This document shows, in pieces, positions 1 through 9,786 of a DNA stretch of 64,000 nt. Under the pieces are notes generated by a model, which saw only the letters and a program-made list of their open reading frames with translations, made no database searches and was not told the DNA's origin. This DNA is from Sycon ciliatum (taxonomy: Eukaryota > Porifera > Calcarea > Leucosolenida > Sycettidae): NCBI RefSeq assembly GCF_964019385.1, contig NC_088646.1, positions 5,057,233 to 5,121,232 of the forward strand. The letters are read 5' to 3'. Position numbers and translations under genes: made by a program. Position 1 is the first letter of the stretch. Each line of letters begins with the position of its first letter.

Positions 1-1248
1 TCTCCCCTGACTCACTTGTGAGGTCTGCATTCGCCACTCAGGTGTGCAAGGCATAGGCATAGTGGTGGCCTGCGGAAGCGAAGGCTAGTTTGTGTGTTTC
101 TGAACATTCAAGCGATGCCAACGCGAATCCCGCGAATTATTATTATTTATTAAATGACTACCAGGACGACATCCAGGAGCGATCAAAGAATACACGACGG
201 ACGTAAGGAGAAGTACAAAACTCCCCTAGCATAATGAGGGTCAGAACCGGGTTCAACACCCATATCATGGCATATGGTTCAAATGGTCCAAAGGGACCGG
301 GGCTCTGCCAACCGCGGAAGGTTGTAGTAAAGTCACTGGTTCCGAACACAGTGTCCTCCACCTTGTTTCATGCTGTCAATCTATTGAATCTAACAATACA
401 AATATTACACAGCAATGAATCAAACAAGTCTCATTCCGCTGTAACTCCGAGTTTCGTGTCAAAACACTTCATCAGACAGCATACATGTATGACCAAGACT
501 AACAATCACTAGAATATATACGGAGAAGGAGAGAAGGGGGCAAAGGTGATGGAGGTACATTTCAATAGCGCGAGGAAAAGGGATGACAAAATCAGCGTGA
601 TTATAAGAGGAAAAAGATGTTGAGAGTATATAGAGCATAGCCAGGGTAGAGAAATAGCGCGATTTTCTGGCAACACATCAGTACAGATTTGTGCTGCATT
701 GTTACACATCACATTGTGGCCTAGGGTGGTAAAAAAAGGTGATGGGGATTGTGTTGTGGGAATCACTCACGCCAGGCAAGGGGGTGACTACCACACCCGC
801 CAAGGCATCGGAAAACCGGCGACAGAAGCCAAGACCCGCCAAAGCGCGTGAGCCATGAGCCCTGGGGAGTGCTCACCATTCCCGCGCCCCGCGGAACCCA
901 GCCCCGACCGCCACCTAGCACCGGCGGATTATGCCGGCATAATTATTGGCATAATTTGATGGTTGAAAATTTGGAGCATAATTTGGCATCCTCTCGGAGG
1001 TAGGAGCATAACTACACGAGTATACCACAGTTCTAGTATATAGGCTATACAATTGTGTACAATGCACCTGATCAGTGCTGGTGGTCTGCATGGCAAAGGG
1101 TTCGGAGGTCATGCAGATAGTGTTTTCAATGAAAAGCAGGGTAGAAATCATGGCAATGCATTATTGTATGCTCGAACTCGTCTTCTTCACAGTTCTTTCT
1201 CACACTGACACAGTACATGTACATGTAGCAGAAGATGCGAGTGAATAT
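1..1248. other. No gene recognised; repeat-rich flank
   Basis: I see no supported gene here. Short open frames occur on both strands but have no family signature. Positions 923-1005 contain several spaced GCATAAT/ATTATGC words beside a GGCGGATTATGC core. The same 12-base core lies in the opposite orientation near 6144-6155, with more GCATAAT words around 6076-6145. This suggests two decayed copies of one dispersed repeat on either side of the retrotransposon. Confidence 0.4.
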
Positions 1249-1440
1249 TTGCATCCAAGCACTTCAGAGCTGCCTACGCACGGGTGACCGTCGAGGCAGC
1301 TGATGAGAACACAGTCGGTGACAAAGGGTTCTGGCCGGATGCTCTTTCGCACACGGTTAGGCCCTGGCGTTTTGCCGCGGACAGTTTTGACACCAGCAAT
1401 GCCAACCAGGCAAACAACGTCCTCTCCTCAGGCTCAGCAT
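1249..1440 (+). pseudogene. ORF1 C-terminal fragment of non-LTR element
   Basis: About 64 codons are open from roughly 1249 to a TGA at 1438-1440. The reading contains RVTVEAAD and FWPDALSHTVRPWRF. In known non-LTR elements of the Jockey/CR1/I group the ORF1 protein (nucleic-acid chaperone) ends with a similar segment. The upstream part, with any zinc knuckles, is missing, so this is a remnant. It sits about 55 bases before the start of the endonuclease frame, the expected ORF1-ORF2 order. The assignment rests on motif resemblance only. Confidence 0.5.
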
Positions 1441-1539
1441 GATGGCGCGACCACAGCTGAATCCACTGGCTCGGCCCTACTTCCCCCCTTGCCAGGGTAA
1501 ACTGACCTTGCTTTCCGTAAATTGCCGCTCAATCGTTAA

Positions 1540-2400
1540 AGGGGAAGTATACCCTAAAATCAAATTTTCACCAGTTGTAGTCTTCGGGGTGCTGAGTCGA
1601 ATGGTCTTGGTCCGAGGAAGCTGAGACGCTCCCTTCCTACTTGAATCCCAATCGAACTCGCGCACTTCCACCGAAACTGGGTGACTGCGCCCTACTAGAT
1701 GGGGATTTGTATGTAAAATGTCACTAAAAGCGCCATTTCGTTCTTATAAAAGCACGGATGACCGCGATTGGCCCATATGTTGTAGTCTTTTGGACGCTGA
1801 GTCGACTGGTTTTGGTCCGAAAAGGCTGCGATGTAGCGTTCCTCCTTTATTCCCAATCGAACATGGTTGAACAAGCGGTCACGTGCTCCTGCGTACACCA
1901 GTCACCTGGTCACCGTGCCTGCAGGGTACAACTTACTAGCCTGTTTGACCTTTTTTGGGTGCACTCCTGTCACTCGAGTTGAACTCGAGTTGAACCTTGG
2001 TGTGAAATTTGTCGCCTGCTGGCGTGGTGACCAGGTGATTTGGGCACCCAGGAGCACGTGACCGCTTGTTCAACCATGTTCGATTGGGAATAAAGGAGGA
2101 ACGCTGCATCGCAGCTTTTTCGGACCAAAACCAGTCGACTCAGCGTCCAAAAGACTACAACATATGGGCCAATCGCGGTCATCCGTGCTTTTATAAGAAC
2201 GAAATGGCGCTTTTAGTGACATTTTGCATACAATTCCCCATCTAGTAGGGCGCAGTCACCCAGTTTCGGTGGAAGTGCGCGAGTTCGATTGGGATTCAAG
2301 TAGGAAGGGAGCGTCGCAGCTTCCTCGGACCAAGACCATTCGACTCAGCACCCAGAAGACTACAACTGGTGAAAATTTGATTTTAGGGTATACTTCCCCT
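1540..2400. mobile_element. Fold-back TIR element with TTAA duplication, copy 1
   Basis: An 861-bp element is bounded by direct TTAA copies at 1536-1539 and 2401-2404. Its ends are inverted (AGGGGAAGTATACCCTAAAA at the left, its complement at the right). Almost the whole element is two long inverted arms meeting near 1981, so it would fold into one hairpin. Each arm holds two diverged versions of a roughly 90-bp unit, each with GTTGTAGTCTT near the start and TCCCAATCGAAC near the end. The TTAA duplication is typical of piggyBac-type (also Kolobok-type) transposition. No transposase is encoded, so it is non-autonomous. It lies in the endonuclease frame of the retrotransposon. Removing the insert and one TTAA leaves the frame continuous. 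Confidence 0.9.
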
Positions 2401-2404
2401 TTAA

Positions 2405-5275
2405 CAAATCTGCCGAACTGTCTGTCATTGCTGATTTCAACAAACCTGATGTCATCTGTCTAAATGAAACATGGCTAAATCCAAGCATAGCGCTCACCAT
2501 CTCCGGTTATACCACATTTCGTCGCGACCGACCACCTCATGATAACAAATCCGGTACGGCAACCAGAGGATATGGTGGAGTTGCGATTCTTGTCCGGCAA
2601 AATCGCTTCGGAAGAGTCCAAGTTCGCGACGACCTTGCTCGTCCGACCTGTGAATCCGTATGGGTTGAGCTTCACCCAATCTTAGGCTCCCCGACACCCA
2701 TCCTCGTCTGCTGTACCTACCGTCCGCCCTCAGTCAAAACCACGGAAATAGACCACTTCTGTGATATGCTAGCTAGTGCTTTGGTAACCGTTCCCATGTC
2801 ATCGTACCATGTCATAATGGCTGGGGACTTCAACAGCAAGCACAAACGGTGGTGCCCATCGGATTTAACGTGTCCTGCTGGGGCGGCACTTTTTCGCACC
2901 CTTGCCTGCTTCGGTTTGGATCAGCTGGTGCAGAGTCCAACGCACACAACATCTTCCGGAACACAGTCATGTCTAGACCTTGTCTTCACGAACCAACCCC
3001 TGCTGGCGACGGACGTTCACACAGCTTGCGCTCTTGGCTCCTCGGACCATCTCATGGTTTCATGCCAGTTCGCCGTCTCATTGCCCTCGGATCCAGACCT
3101 GCCACTTCCTTCTCGCAAACCGTTCCCATATCGCTTCCGTCGAGTTCCCTCTCAGTGCTGGGACTCTATGAACGCTGATTTCTCCTGCCACGACTGGTCG
3201 TTTCTGCAACCAGAAGGCTCTCCAACTGTTGACGCCGCGGTAGATCACTTTGCAGCCGTCCTTGAACGAGGGTTCCAACAGCACCTCTCTAACTTTGCTA
3301 TCGGCTACAACAACCGGAAACATTCCAACCCAACATCCTCGACATCTAGTCCCCCATGGGTGACACGGTCCCTCGTATCTGAAGTGAAGCGCAAGCGTGA
3401 TCTTTTCAGCATCTACAAGAAATTCCCAACGCCGGTTAACCGGGAGGCTTACCGAGTTCAACGCAACTTCGTCAAGCACCTTTCTCGTACCTCACACCGC
3501 TCCTTTCTAAACTCTCTTTCTGCAACACTCTCCTCCCCCGATCGCCCATCACTCCACCAATTCATTCGCAACCAGTGCCGCGGGACCTCCCGCGCGCCAA
3601 TCCAGTACCTGACGGACTCCCATGGCAACCGCCAGCACGATGTGAAGGCGATTGCAGACACACTGAACAAGCAGTTTGTTTCATCCGGCATTCCGGAAGA
3701 TCCGAATTGGGTCATTCCATCGCTGTCCCCAGCCCCTGAACTTAGCGCACCACTCACACGCGTCGTTACCACGACTGCTACCGTCTGTAAGCACCTCAAA
3801 CTCCTGAAGAATTGTAAGTCCCCTGGCGAAGATGGCATACCCAATGAGGTTCTCAAATGGCTTGCGCTATCTCTGTCCTATCCCTTGTGCCTGCTCTTTA
3901 ACATGTCATATCGTACAGGAGTATTTCCGTCCGTCTGGAAATCTGCTGTTATCGTCCCGATCTATAAGAAAGGCCAACGCTCTCAGGCTGGCAACTACAG
4001 ACCAATCTCTCTCCTTCCCGCTGTGTCCAAGGTCTGTGAACGTATTTTCTTTGAGTCTCTGTACTGCCACGTCACCCCAGCGCTTTCACCATCTCAATCC
4101 GGTTTCTGCCGTGGAGACTCCACAACTTTCCAACTAACACGTCTAGTACAAGACATCTACACCCAGCGGAACCTCAGGCGGCATGTTGGCATCGTGTTCT
4201 TTGACCTAGCGAAAGCTTTCGACACCGTCTGGCATCGTGGTCTGCTTGCAAAGCTAGAGTCCGTCTTCTTGGTACACGGTCCAGCCCTGCAATGGCTCTC
4301 ATCCTATCTTTCCTGCCGCCACCAGACTGTCAGAGTATCTACCTCCCTATCAGACCCATTACTAGTCGTGTCTGGGGTACCCCAGGGGTCCATACTTGGG
4401 CCGCTCCTATTTCTACTGTACGTTAATGACTTGCCAGCCCTTGTACCAAATGTAAGTCTTTTTGCTGACGACACTGCTCTGATGTGCTCCGACAGCTCGG
4501 CAGACAACCTCACGGCCTCCATGCAGTCCGGGGTCAACGCTACAGTAACATGGATGGAAACCTGGAAACTGAAGCCTAACCTCGCCAAAACCGAGGCCAT
4601 GTTCTTCTCTCCCTCGCCCCCTCGCCCCCCACTCAACTTCTGTATTTTCCTGGACTAAATAGTACACCTATTAAAGTTGTTAACGAGCACAAGCACCTGG
4701 GCGTTATTCTCGACCGCCAACTCTCCTGGTCTCCACAAGTCCAGTCTGTGTGCAAGCGTGCGAGTGCGTCCTTAGGTATGCTACAACCCCACTGCCAACA
4801 CTTGAATGATAACTGCAGAAAATTGTTCTTTAAGTCGTACATTTTGCCTATATTTGACTATTGCGATATAGCCTGGTGCGGGTTGTCTCAGACTTTACTC
4901 CACAGACTGGAGGTACATCAACGCTTGCTTCTGAAAATTCTGTTTCGAAAAGACCAAACATTTGCCTCCCTTTGTCTTTATAAACTTGCTTCCACGCACC
5001 CTCTTCTTGCCCGACATCAGCAGCATCTTTGTATCCTTGTGCAAAAAATCTTCCTAGCCCAAGTCCCGAAACATATTGCCAAGTACAACTGGTTTGTTAC
5101 CACTAGACCAACACGCAATGCCTTATCACTGCCCCGAGCTAGTTCCTCTCTGTTTTTGAAATCCCCTTTCTTCTCAGCATACTCCCTTTGGTCTAACCTG
5201 CCTACTAGCATTAAGACATGCCAGGATATCAGGAAATTCACAGTCCAGCTTTCCACACTGTCTCATCCGAAGTGA
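2405..5275 (+). pseudogene. Non-LTR ORF2: endonuclease and reverse transcriptase, broken
   Basis: From 2405 the frame encodes most of an AP-type endonuclease: VICLNETWL near 2450, GGVAILVRQ near 2575, AGDFNSKH near 2820 and a late SSDHLMVSC near 3040. It then encodes a reverse transcriptase with the YRPISLLP, DLAKAFDTVW, GVPQGSILGPLLF and FADDTAL blocks. The frame hits a stop at 4656-4658. A different frame then continues the protein (NEHKHLGV, then CKRASASLGMLQPHC) to a TGA at 5273-5275. Copy 2 at 42.2-44.4 kb reads through the same region in one frame, so copy 1 carries a one-base indel near 4635-4645. Together with the upstream fold-back insertion this makes the gene inactive. Confidence 0.85.
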
Positions 5276-5467
5276 TCCCATGTATTATTAATGTGCCTCC
5301 CTTTCTTTTTCTCTCCCTATCTCCTTTCCCTCTCTGACAGCATCTTTCTTTTCTTTTTTTCTCCCTTTTAGCTTGCCGTGGTTGGCTATCACCTGACCTC
5401 TCATGTTTATTGGCAGTCTTCGGACGGGCCAGGAGATGTTGAATAAATAAATAAATAAATAAATAAA

Positions 5468-6786
5468 TCAGCCTTCATCAGGTATCCCGGGGCGGACGAG
5501 ATACATGTACATATAGTGGCGGGTAGTCCGCAAAACTCCGTGTACATGTACATGTACAATCATGTACATTACATTTGTACATTATGCATGTTACGAAGTC
5601 ATGACCAGTCTGGATTTTAGCAGCCATGATATGACTGCAGGCTACGGATATTGCTCTAAATCATGTATAGTTGATGTTCGGTCATGATGGAAGGAGACGT
5701 GGAGCTAGGGAGAGATGAGCTGATTATTCGCAGGGTGAGGCCCAGGGTGACATCGGATGGACGAGTATGATGATTACGAAGACAGTTGAACATGATAATT
5801 TTCAAAGGTAACTCAAACTAATTTGGCAATGAAATAATATTTTTACTGAAGTACAAAAGAAATCAAGTAATGAATAGAAGAAGTATTGTTTTCTCTTTTC
5901 CATGTTGACCTCTTACATGCATGGACACCTTGGTATGGGGATACTCATGTACATGTACATGTATTTTCTTGTACTTATGGCCACTTGCAACTTGCAAGGA
6001 CGAAAAAAGGCACAATTTCCCGAACTTTGAGGCTCCATAAGTACAACAAAGTGAATATATATCCCCCGGGTGCCAAAGCATAATATGAGGATTTTACGAG
6101 CATAATGCGAGAATCCATGAAAGCATAATTCCTTGATTTCGCGAGCATAATCCGCCCGTGCCTACCGGGCGCCACCTCCCCGGCTCCGACGGGCAAAACA
6201 GCCACCCCCAGCCTGGCGTGGCTCATGTATTTGTCATTCATCACGTTACCCTGCTGAGTTGAAACTTGTTGGCATGACGGCATTCAAGTGGAGATTAACT
6301 CGCTCCTCTTATTCAGGCGGGTGCTCCTGTCGGCGGTGATGATGCGGAATTTCTTCGTCGCGCATAGGTTGCACCGTTTGCTGACGTTGCTGTACCCTTT
6401 AGCTTGTTCAGCAATCCTCCACTTGATGGTGACCGGTGCGTTCGTCTCTTTTAGCTGCCATACATGCTTGGACAGCTCCGTGTTGTTGAATCTAACAATA
6501 TGTGTGAACTATAACAAGGTTTATCATAATTATGCTAGTTTTGAACAAGTATTAGGTTACATAATAGTACAGTCTCCAATACTAGTACAGTCTCCTATAG
6601 TAGTACAGGTCTGACCACCTTTGAAAAAATATACAAGTACTGTGGATTAATTGGGGGGAAATACGGTAAATAACCTCCCATGCATGGCCCACTGAGTCCC
6701 GGCCTGGGCCTATTTGTACAGACATGTACGCCCCCCCCCCCCCCTCTCCATGGCATGGAGAAAAGGGAGGCGATGGAGGCTGCATA
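5468..6786. other. Intergenic, no gene recognised
   Basis: This stretch has ACATGTACATGT-type alternating palindromes (for example near 5506 and 5545), the second GCATAAT-rich patch around 6076-6155 and a C-run near 6730. I find no coding sequence with family signatures. Confidence 0.4.
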
Positions 6787-7098
6787 CCGTATTATCTCTA
6801 ATATAAGCACGGTCCTTTAGTTTTTCAATGTACCTCCGCCCCGTGCTATTAATGGAGACGTTCCTTTATTGGAGACTGTTCCATTTTTATTTCAACCTCA
6901 TTTCAGAGGCATGTTGCCATGCCGAATTCATGTCAGATACACACATTTCAGGGTGTTTTCGCCGGTACAGATAATGAATTTACACAGTGTGCTTATAATG
7001 GAGACTGAGCACTTTATTTTTTGAATGCCGCCCCAAGGTGTTCTATTATTGGAGACATGCTATTATTGGAGACTGTGCTTATATTAGAGATAATACGG
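6787..7098. mobile_element. Tc1/mariner-like MITE (TA target)
   Basis: A 312-bp element has inverted ends CCGTATTATCTCTAATATAA (left) and the complement at the right. The inverted match extends about 24 bp through GCAC. TA dinucleotides flank both sides (6785-6786 and 7099-7100). The inside carries at least five spaced copies of a TTATTGGAGAC-like word. There is no open frame of note. TA duplication with long inverted ends suggests a Tc1/mariner-type non-autonomous element; the superfamily is inferred. Confidence 0.8.
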
Positions 7099-7739
7099 TA
7101 TACATATACATGTATGTACATGTACATGTGATTGTACATGCACGTGGGGATTCGACTCCACGACCATCACTTCACCAGCACTCATACAGTATGGTACCAG
7201 TCCACTAATACTAGTAATAGCCTACATGTATGAACAGCTGTGGATTGTGATGCTTTTGCTGCAGGAATGTTGCAGGAATGTTGCTCGTAACATTAGAAAT
7301 ATTAGTCGTGAGCTATATTACAAGCTTCTCAGCAACATTCTAGGAGTAGATCTACCAGCACTGTCTGTACAAGTCATGCAACATATCCGCTAAAAGCCGC
7401 TGTCACAGCAACCATGACCGTACTACCTACTGTATGAGAGTTGTGTGGCAGGTACCAGGAAGCTACCATTGTGGAAACTACATTGTACCTACACCGATTC
7501 CATGCTCGATGCACTCACTGATTCCGCTTCTTTACCCCCAGATAAGATGGCTCACCAGGCGTTAATAACACAATGGCAACTAGCTTCTCCGATGTACATG
7601 ATTGTACATGTACATGTATGCAAAACAGTTCTGAATCAAAGTCGCCTGTGAAACAAATTACCATCAGCGCCAGGGCTAAGCCTAAACCACAGCCTTCCTG
7701 AGGGTTCTCGCCAAAGTGACATAGGGGGGCGCTGCGCCC
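7099..7739. other. Intergenic, no gene recognised
   Basis: The stretch contains TACATGTACATG palindromic runs near 7090 and 7600. A weak tRNA-like T-arm lies on the minus strand near 7145-7170. No gene is supported. Confidence 0.35.
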
Positions 7740-8420
7740 TCCTTCGCTTTTTGACTGCCCCCTTTAAAAATGAACACGCCACCCTGCAGAGTGCGAGCGA
7801 CACCTTTTTCTTTATAACTATGAAACAGCATTCAAAGAGTGCAGGACCCACGCGATTTGCCGAAGTTTCCGATGAAGACCCGGGAAAAATCCGCAGGAAC
7901 AGAACACCCCACAGCCCAACTCTACTCATAATCTTCTTTGCTATCCAAGCAGCCGATCGAAGGGGGAGTCAAGAACAGAACAACCAGGTCTTTGACAATG
8001 CTGACCTCAGAAACTTATCTGTTTACATGAACAGTGAAAGATTCCCGGAACGTGATCTGGATATGGATTTCAGTCCAGCTACTACTCTCGGAATTACACA
8101 AGACCATACATGCTTTTCCAAGAAGCTATCAAAAAATATGCTGACACAGACAGTGGAAGTCAGGTGAAATCAGAATGTGGAGGATTTTGCCTCTTTGTAC
8201 ACCATCATTCATGTGGATGTGAGTAAGCATAAGGAGAAACTGAGAAACAGCTCTGCTGATATCGAACTCCGTTGGAGACTTGGAAACCGTTTGAGTTTCC
8301 CACTGGTACAGCTGCTTCTTATCAAACCATTTTTCTTATACTCTCCGAACGTCATCTCAAACTCAATGGTATGAATGGGAAAATGAGTGTTGTGGTGTAA
8401 AAAGATACACATTAGGAACT

Positions 8421-8660
8421 ATGAATGAGTTGGAAAAGGAAATTGAGATTTTATTAACAAAGGAACTGACACAGAAGAAAGGTGGTAGTATCGGTTCTGT
8501 GATTGGGAGATTGGTTGGGAAGATATCCCCACTTGTCATCAAGCGTGCTCCCAACATCCTTGGTACGCTAGGACTGACCGGTGTTTCTGATGCTATTTCT
8601 GGAAGCACACACAGAGCCACAGCTGGTCGGGGGATCGGTCAGTATCAGGGAGTCGTATAG
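8421..8660 (+). CDS. Small Gly-rich hydrophobic protein, Polinton-like, truncated
   Basis: This 79-codon frame begins MNELEKEIEILLTKEL. It then has a Gly/Ile/Val/Leu-rich central segment (about residues 20-60) that could be membrane-active, and ends in a Gly-Arg-rich stretch. Small proteins of this composition are found beside capsid genes in Maverick/Polinton-type elements. Its present C-terminus is created by a 32-bp hairpin at 8646-8677 plus an 8-bp duplication. Together these add 40 bp and shift the frame, so the stop at 8658-8660 lies inside the hairpin. It is probably a dead remnant. Confidence 0.35.
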   Translation: MNELEKEIEILLTKELTQKKGGSIGSVIGRLVGKISPLVIKRAPNILGTLGLTGVSDAISGSTHRATAGRGIGQYQGVV

Positions 8661-8677
8661 GTCTATACGACTCCCTG
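8646..8677. mobile_element. 32-bp perfect-arm hairpin with 8-bp duplication
   Basis: The element is two 15-bp arms (CAGGGAGTCGTATAG and its complement) around a GT centre. Perfect 8-bp direct repeats GTCAGTAT flank it at 8638-8645 and 8678-8685. CAGGG ends and an 8-bp duplication are hAT-like features. I infer an ultra-short internal-deletion product of a hAT-type element. The only other reading is a chance palindrome, which the exact flanking repeats argue against. Confidence 0.7.
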
Positions 8678-9072
8678 GTCAGTATGTAGAATATGGACTG
8701 ATGCTAACACCAACCCAAAAGAAAAATACTTGGTAGTGCTCTGGATGGAGTCACACTCCGGTTGACAAAAACTGAATCAGTTACTAAGTATCTGGAAATG
8801 ACCGTGATGATGCTTTTGCTTACAAACCGACAAGTTACCAAAATCCAAAAATCAAAGCAAAAAGGAGTAGGAATGGATCTCAAGTTATCCAGAACTCAAC
8901 TCAAGAAGCAAGGTGGGTTTCTTGGAGCATTAGCAGCTGGATTGTTAGCACCAGCTCTGGGAAAAATGATAGGTTTAGGAAACACCAGTGAAGGATTACA
9001 ACTTCCCGGAACACGGAGGGGGAGAGGGGTAAACAAAAGACCAAAAAGGAAAGGACACACTGGCATGATTAT

Positions 9073-9333
9073 GACCCGGGGAATATTCGTGACCCCAGCG
9101 GGGAATATCGCTGCGGAAAATATCGCTCGGAACCGCCGCTGATTGCTTGAAATCGCCCAAATCGTTTCGTACTATGGGATAACTCTTTTCAAGTGATTTG
9201 TTATCCCATGGCCCGATATGATTTGGGCGATTTCAGCCAATCAGCGGCCGTTCTGAGCGGGGACATGTAGAGCAATATTTCCCGTTGGGGTCAATAATAT
9301 TCCCCGCTGGGGTCAAAAAATATTTCCCGGGTC
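9073..9333. mobile_element. Fold-back MITE, 261 bp
   Basis: Imperfect inverted halves meet near 9185-9200. The left half runs GACCCGGGGAATATT, then TGACCCCAGCGGGGAATAT and GCCGCTGATTG. The right half is the complement of the same blocks in reverse order. GGGAATAT/ATATTCCC words recur within each arm. No clear target duplication and no coding capacity are visible. Confidence 0.65.
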
Positions 9334-9388
9334 ACAAGGGTCACGCCAAAGAGACAGCTCAGACTACTTGTACGAACGTAGATCTACC

Positions 9389-9620
9389 AAGAGTATACAT
9401 GCACATGCATACCCCCTGGGGAGTTATAATATACTCTTGCTTGTACCAAGAGTACATAACCCCCCTGGGGAGTTATTATTATACTCTTGCTTGTACCAAG
9501 ATTACATAACCCCCCTGGGGAGTTATAATTATTGTACTCTTGCTTGTGGGTTATGTACTCTTGGTACAAGCAAGAGTATACATGTGCCTGTATAACCCCT
9601 CTTGCTTGTACGAGTAGTGC
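9389..9620. repeat. Tandem CAAGAGTA...TACTCTTG hairpin units
   Basis: Three hairpin-like units begin with CAAGAGTA (or CAAGATTA) near 9389, 9448 and 9508. Each ends in TACTCTTG and has ACCCCCCTGGGGAGTTAT at its middle. CTTGTAC separates the units. A fourth, rearranged copy follows in inverted order to about 9620. The ends match the small hairpin elements at 15049, 29917 and 47341. Overlapping CTTGTAC spacers suggest repeated insertion of the element next to itself, or tandem expansion. Confidence 0.7.
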
Positions 9621-9786
9621 GGAGATTACAATTTTTGTGCAGTGTTGGTCCTGCTCTATTTCATTTGGGACAGTACGTAGATGTAGGGAGTAGGGAGTCG
9701 TATAAACCGGGGTTCCCTGCCTTTGAGTGCTGATTAATGATTCCGCAGCGCGGCGCGGCGCGTAGATCATTGTGCGTGGACTGAGT

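Larger units (their letters stand above)
1249..5467 (+). mobile_element. Non-LTR retrotransposon, copy 1 (decayed, interrupted)
   Basis: A LINE-type element lies on the plus strand. At 1249-1440 an open frame ends in a W-P-D-x5-VRPW-like segment, as in the C-terminus of ORF1 of Jockey/CR1/I-type elements. ORF2 starts near 1495 with the LTLLSVNCRS entry of an AP endonuclease and resumes at 2405 after an 861-bp insertion. Reverse transcriptase motifs follow: FFDLAKAFDTVWH near 4199, SGVPQGSILGPLLF near 4370 and the FADD catalytic box near 4457. The 3' end is a shared 3'UTR followed by a (TAAA)n tail (about 5440-5467). The clade (Jockey, CR1 or I) is not resolved. It is dead: interrupted, frameshifted and 5'-truncated. 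Confidence 0.85.
7740..9142 (+). pseudogene. Polinton/Maverick-like virion-gene remnant
   Basis: Several adjacent plus-strand frames resemble proteins of Maverick/Polinton-type elements. Around 7977-8165 a frame reads FDNADLRNLSVYMNSERFP, like the start of a capsid-type protein common in these elements. Around 8180-8395, in broken frames, come HVDVSKHKEKLRNSSADIEL and then LSERHLKLNG, like its C-terminal part. Next are two small hydrophobic, glycine-rich proteins: 8421-8660 (SPLVIKRAP, TGVSDAISGSTH) and about 8872-9142 (KKQGGFLGALAAGLLAPALG, LQLPG). Stops and frame changes make all of it non-functional. The assignment rests on pattern recognition, so a domesticated or unrelated repeat remains possible. 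Confidence 0.4.

Noticed and set aside
5400..5467. Polyadenylation signal of a host gene from the AATAAA repeats
   Set aside because: It is the (TAAA)n tail of the non-LTR element, matching the position of the tail in copy 2.
7130..7206. tRNA-like sequence on the minus strand
   Set aside because: A T-arm-like hairpin is present, but the B box has mismatches and no A box or acceptor stem can be paired.
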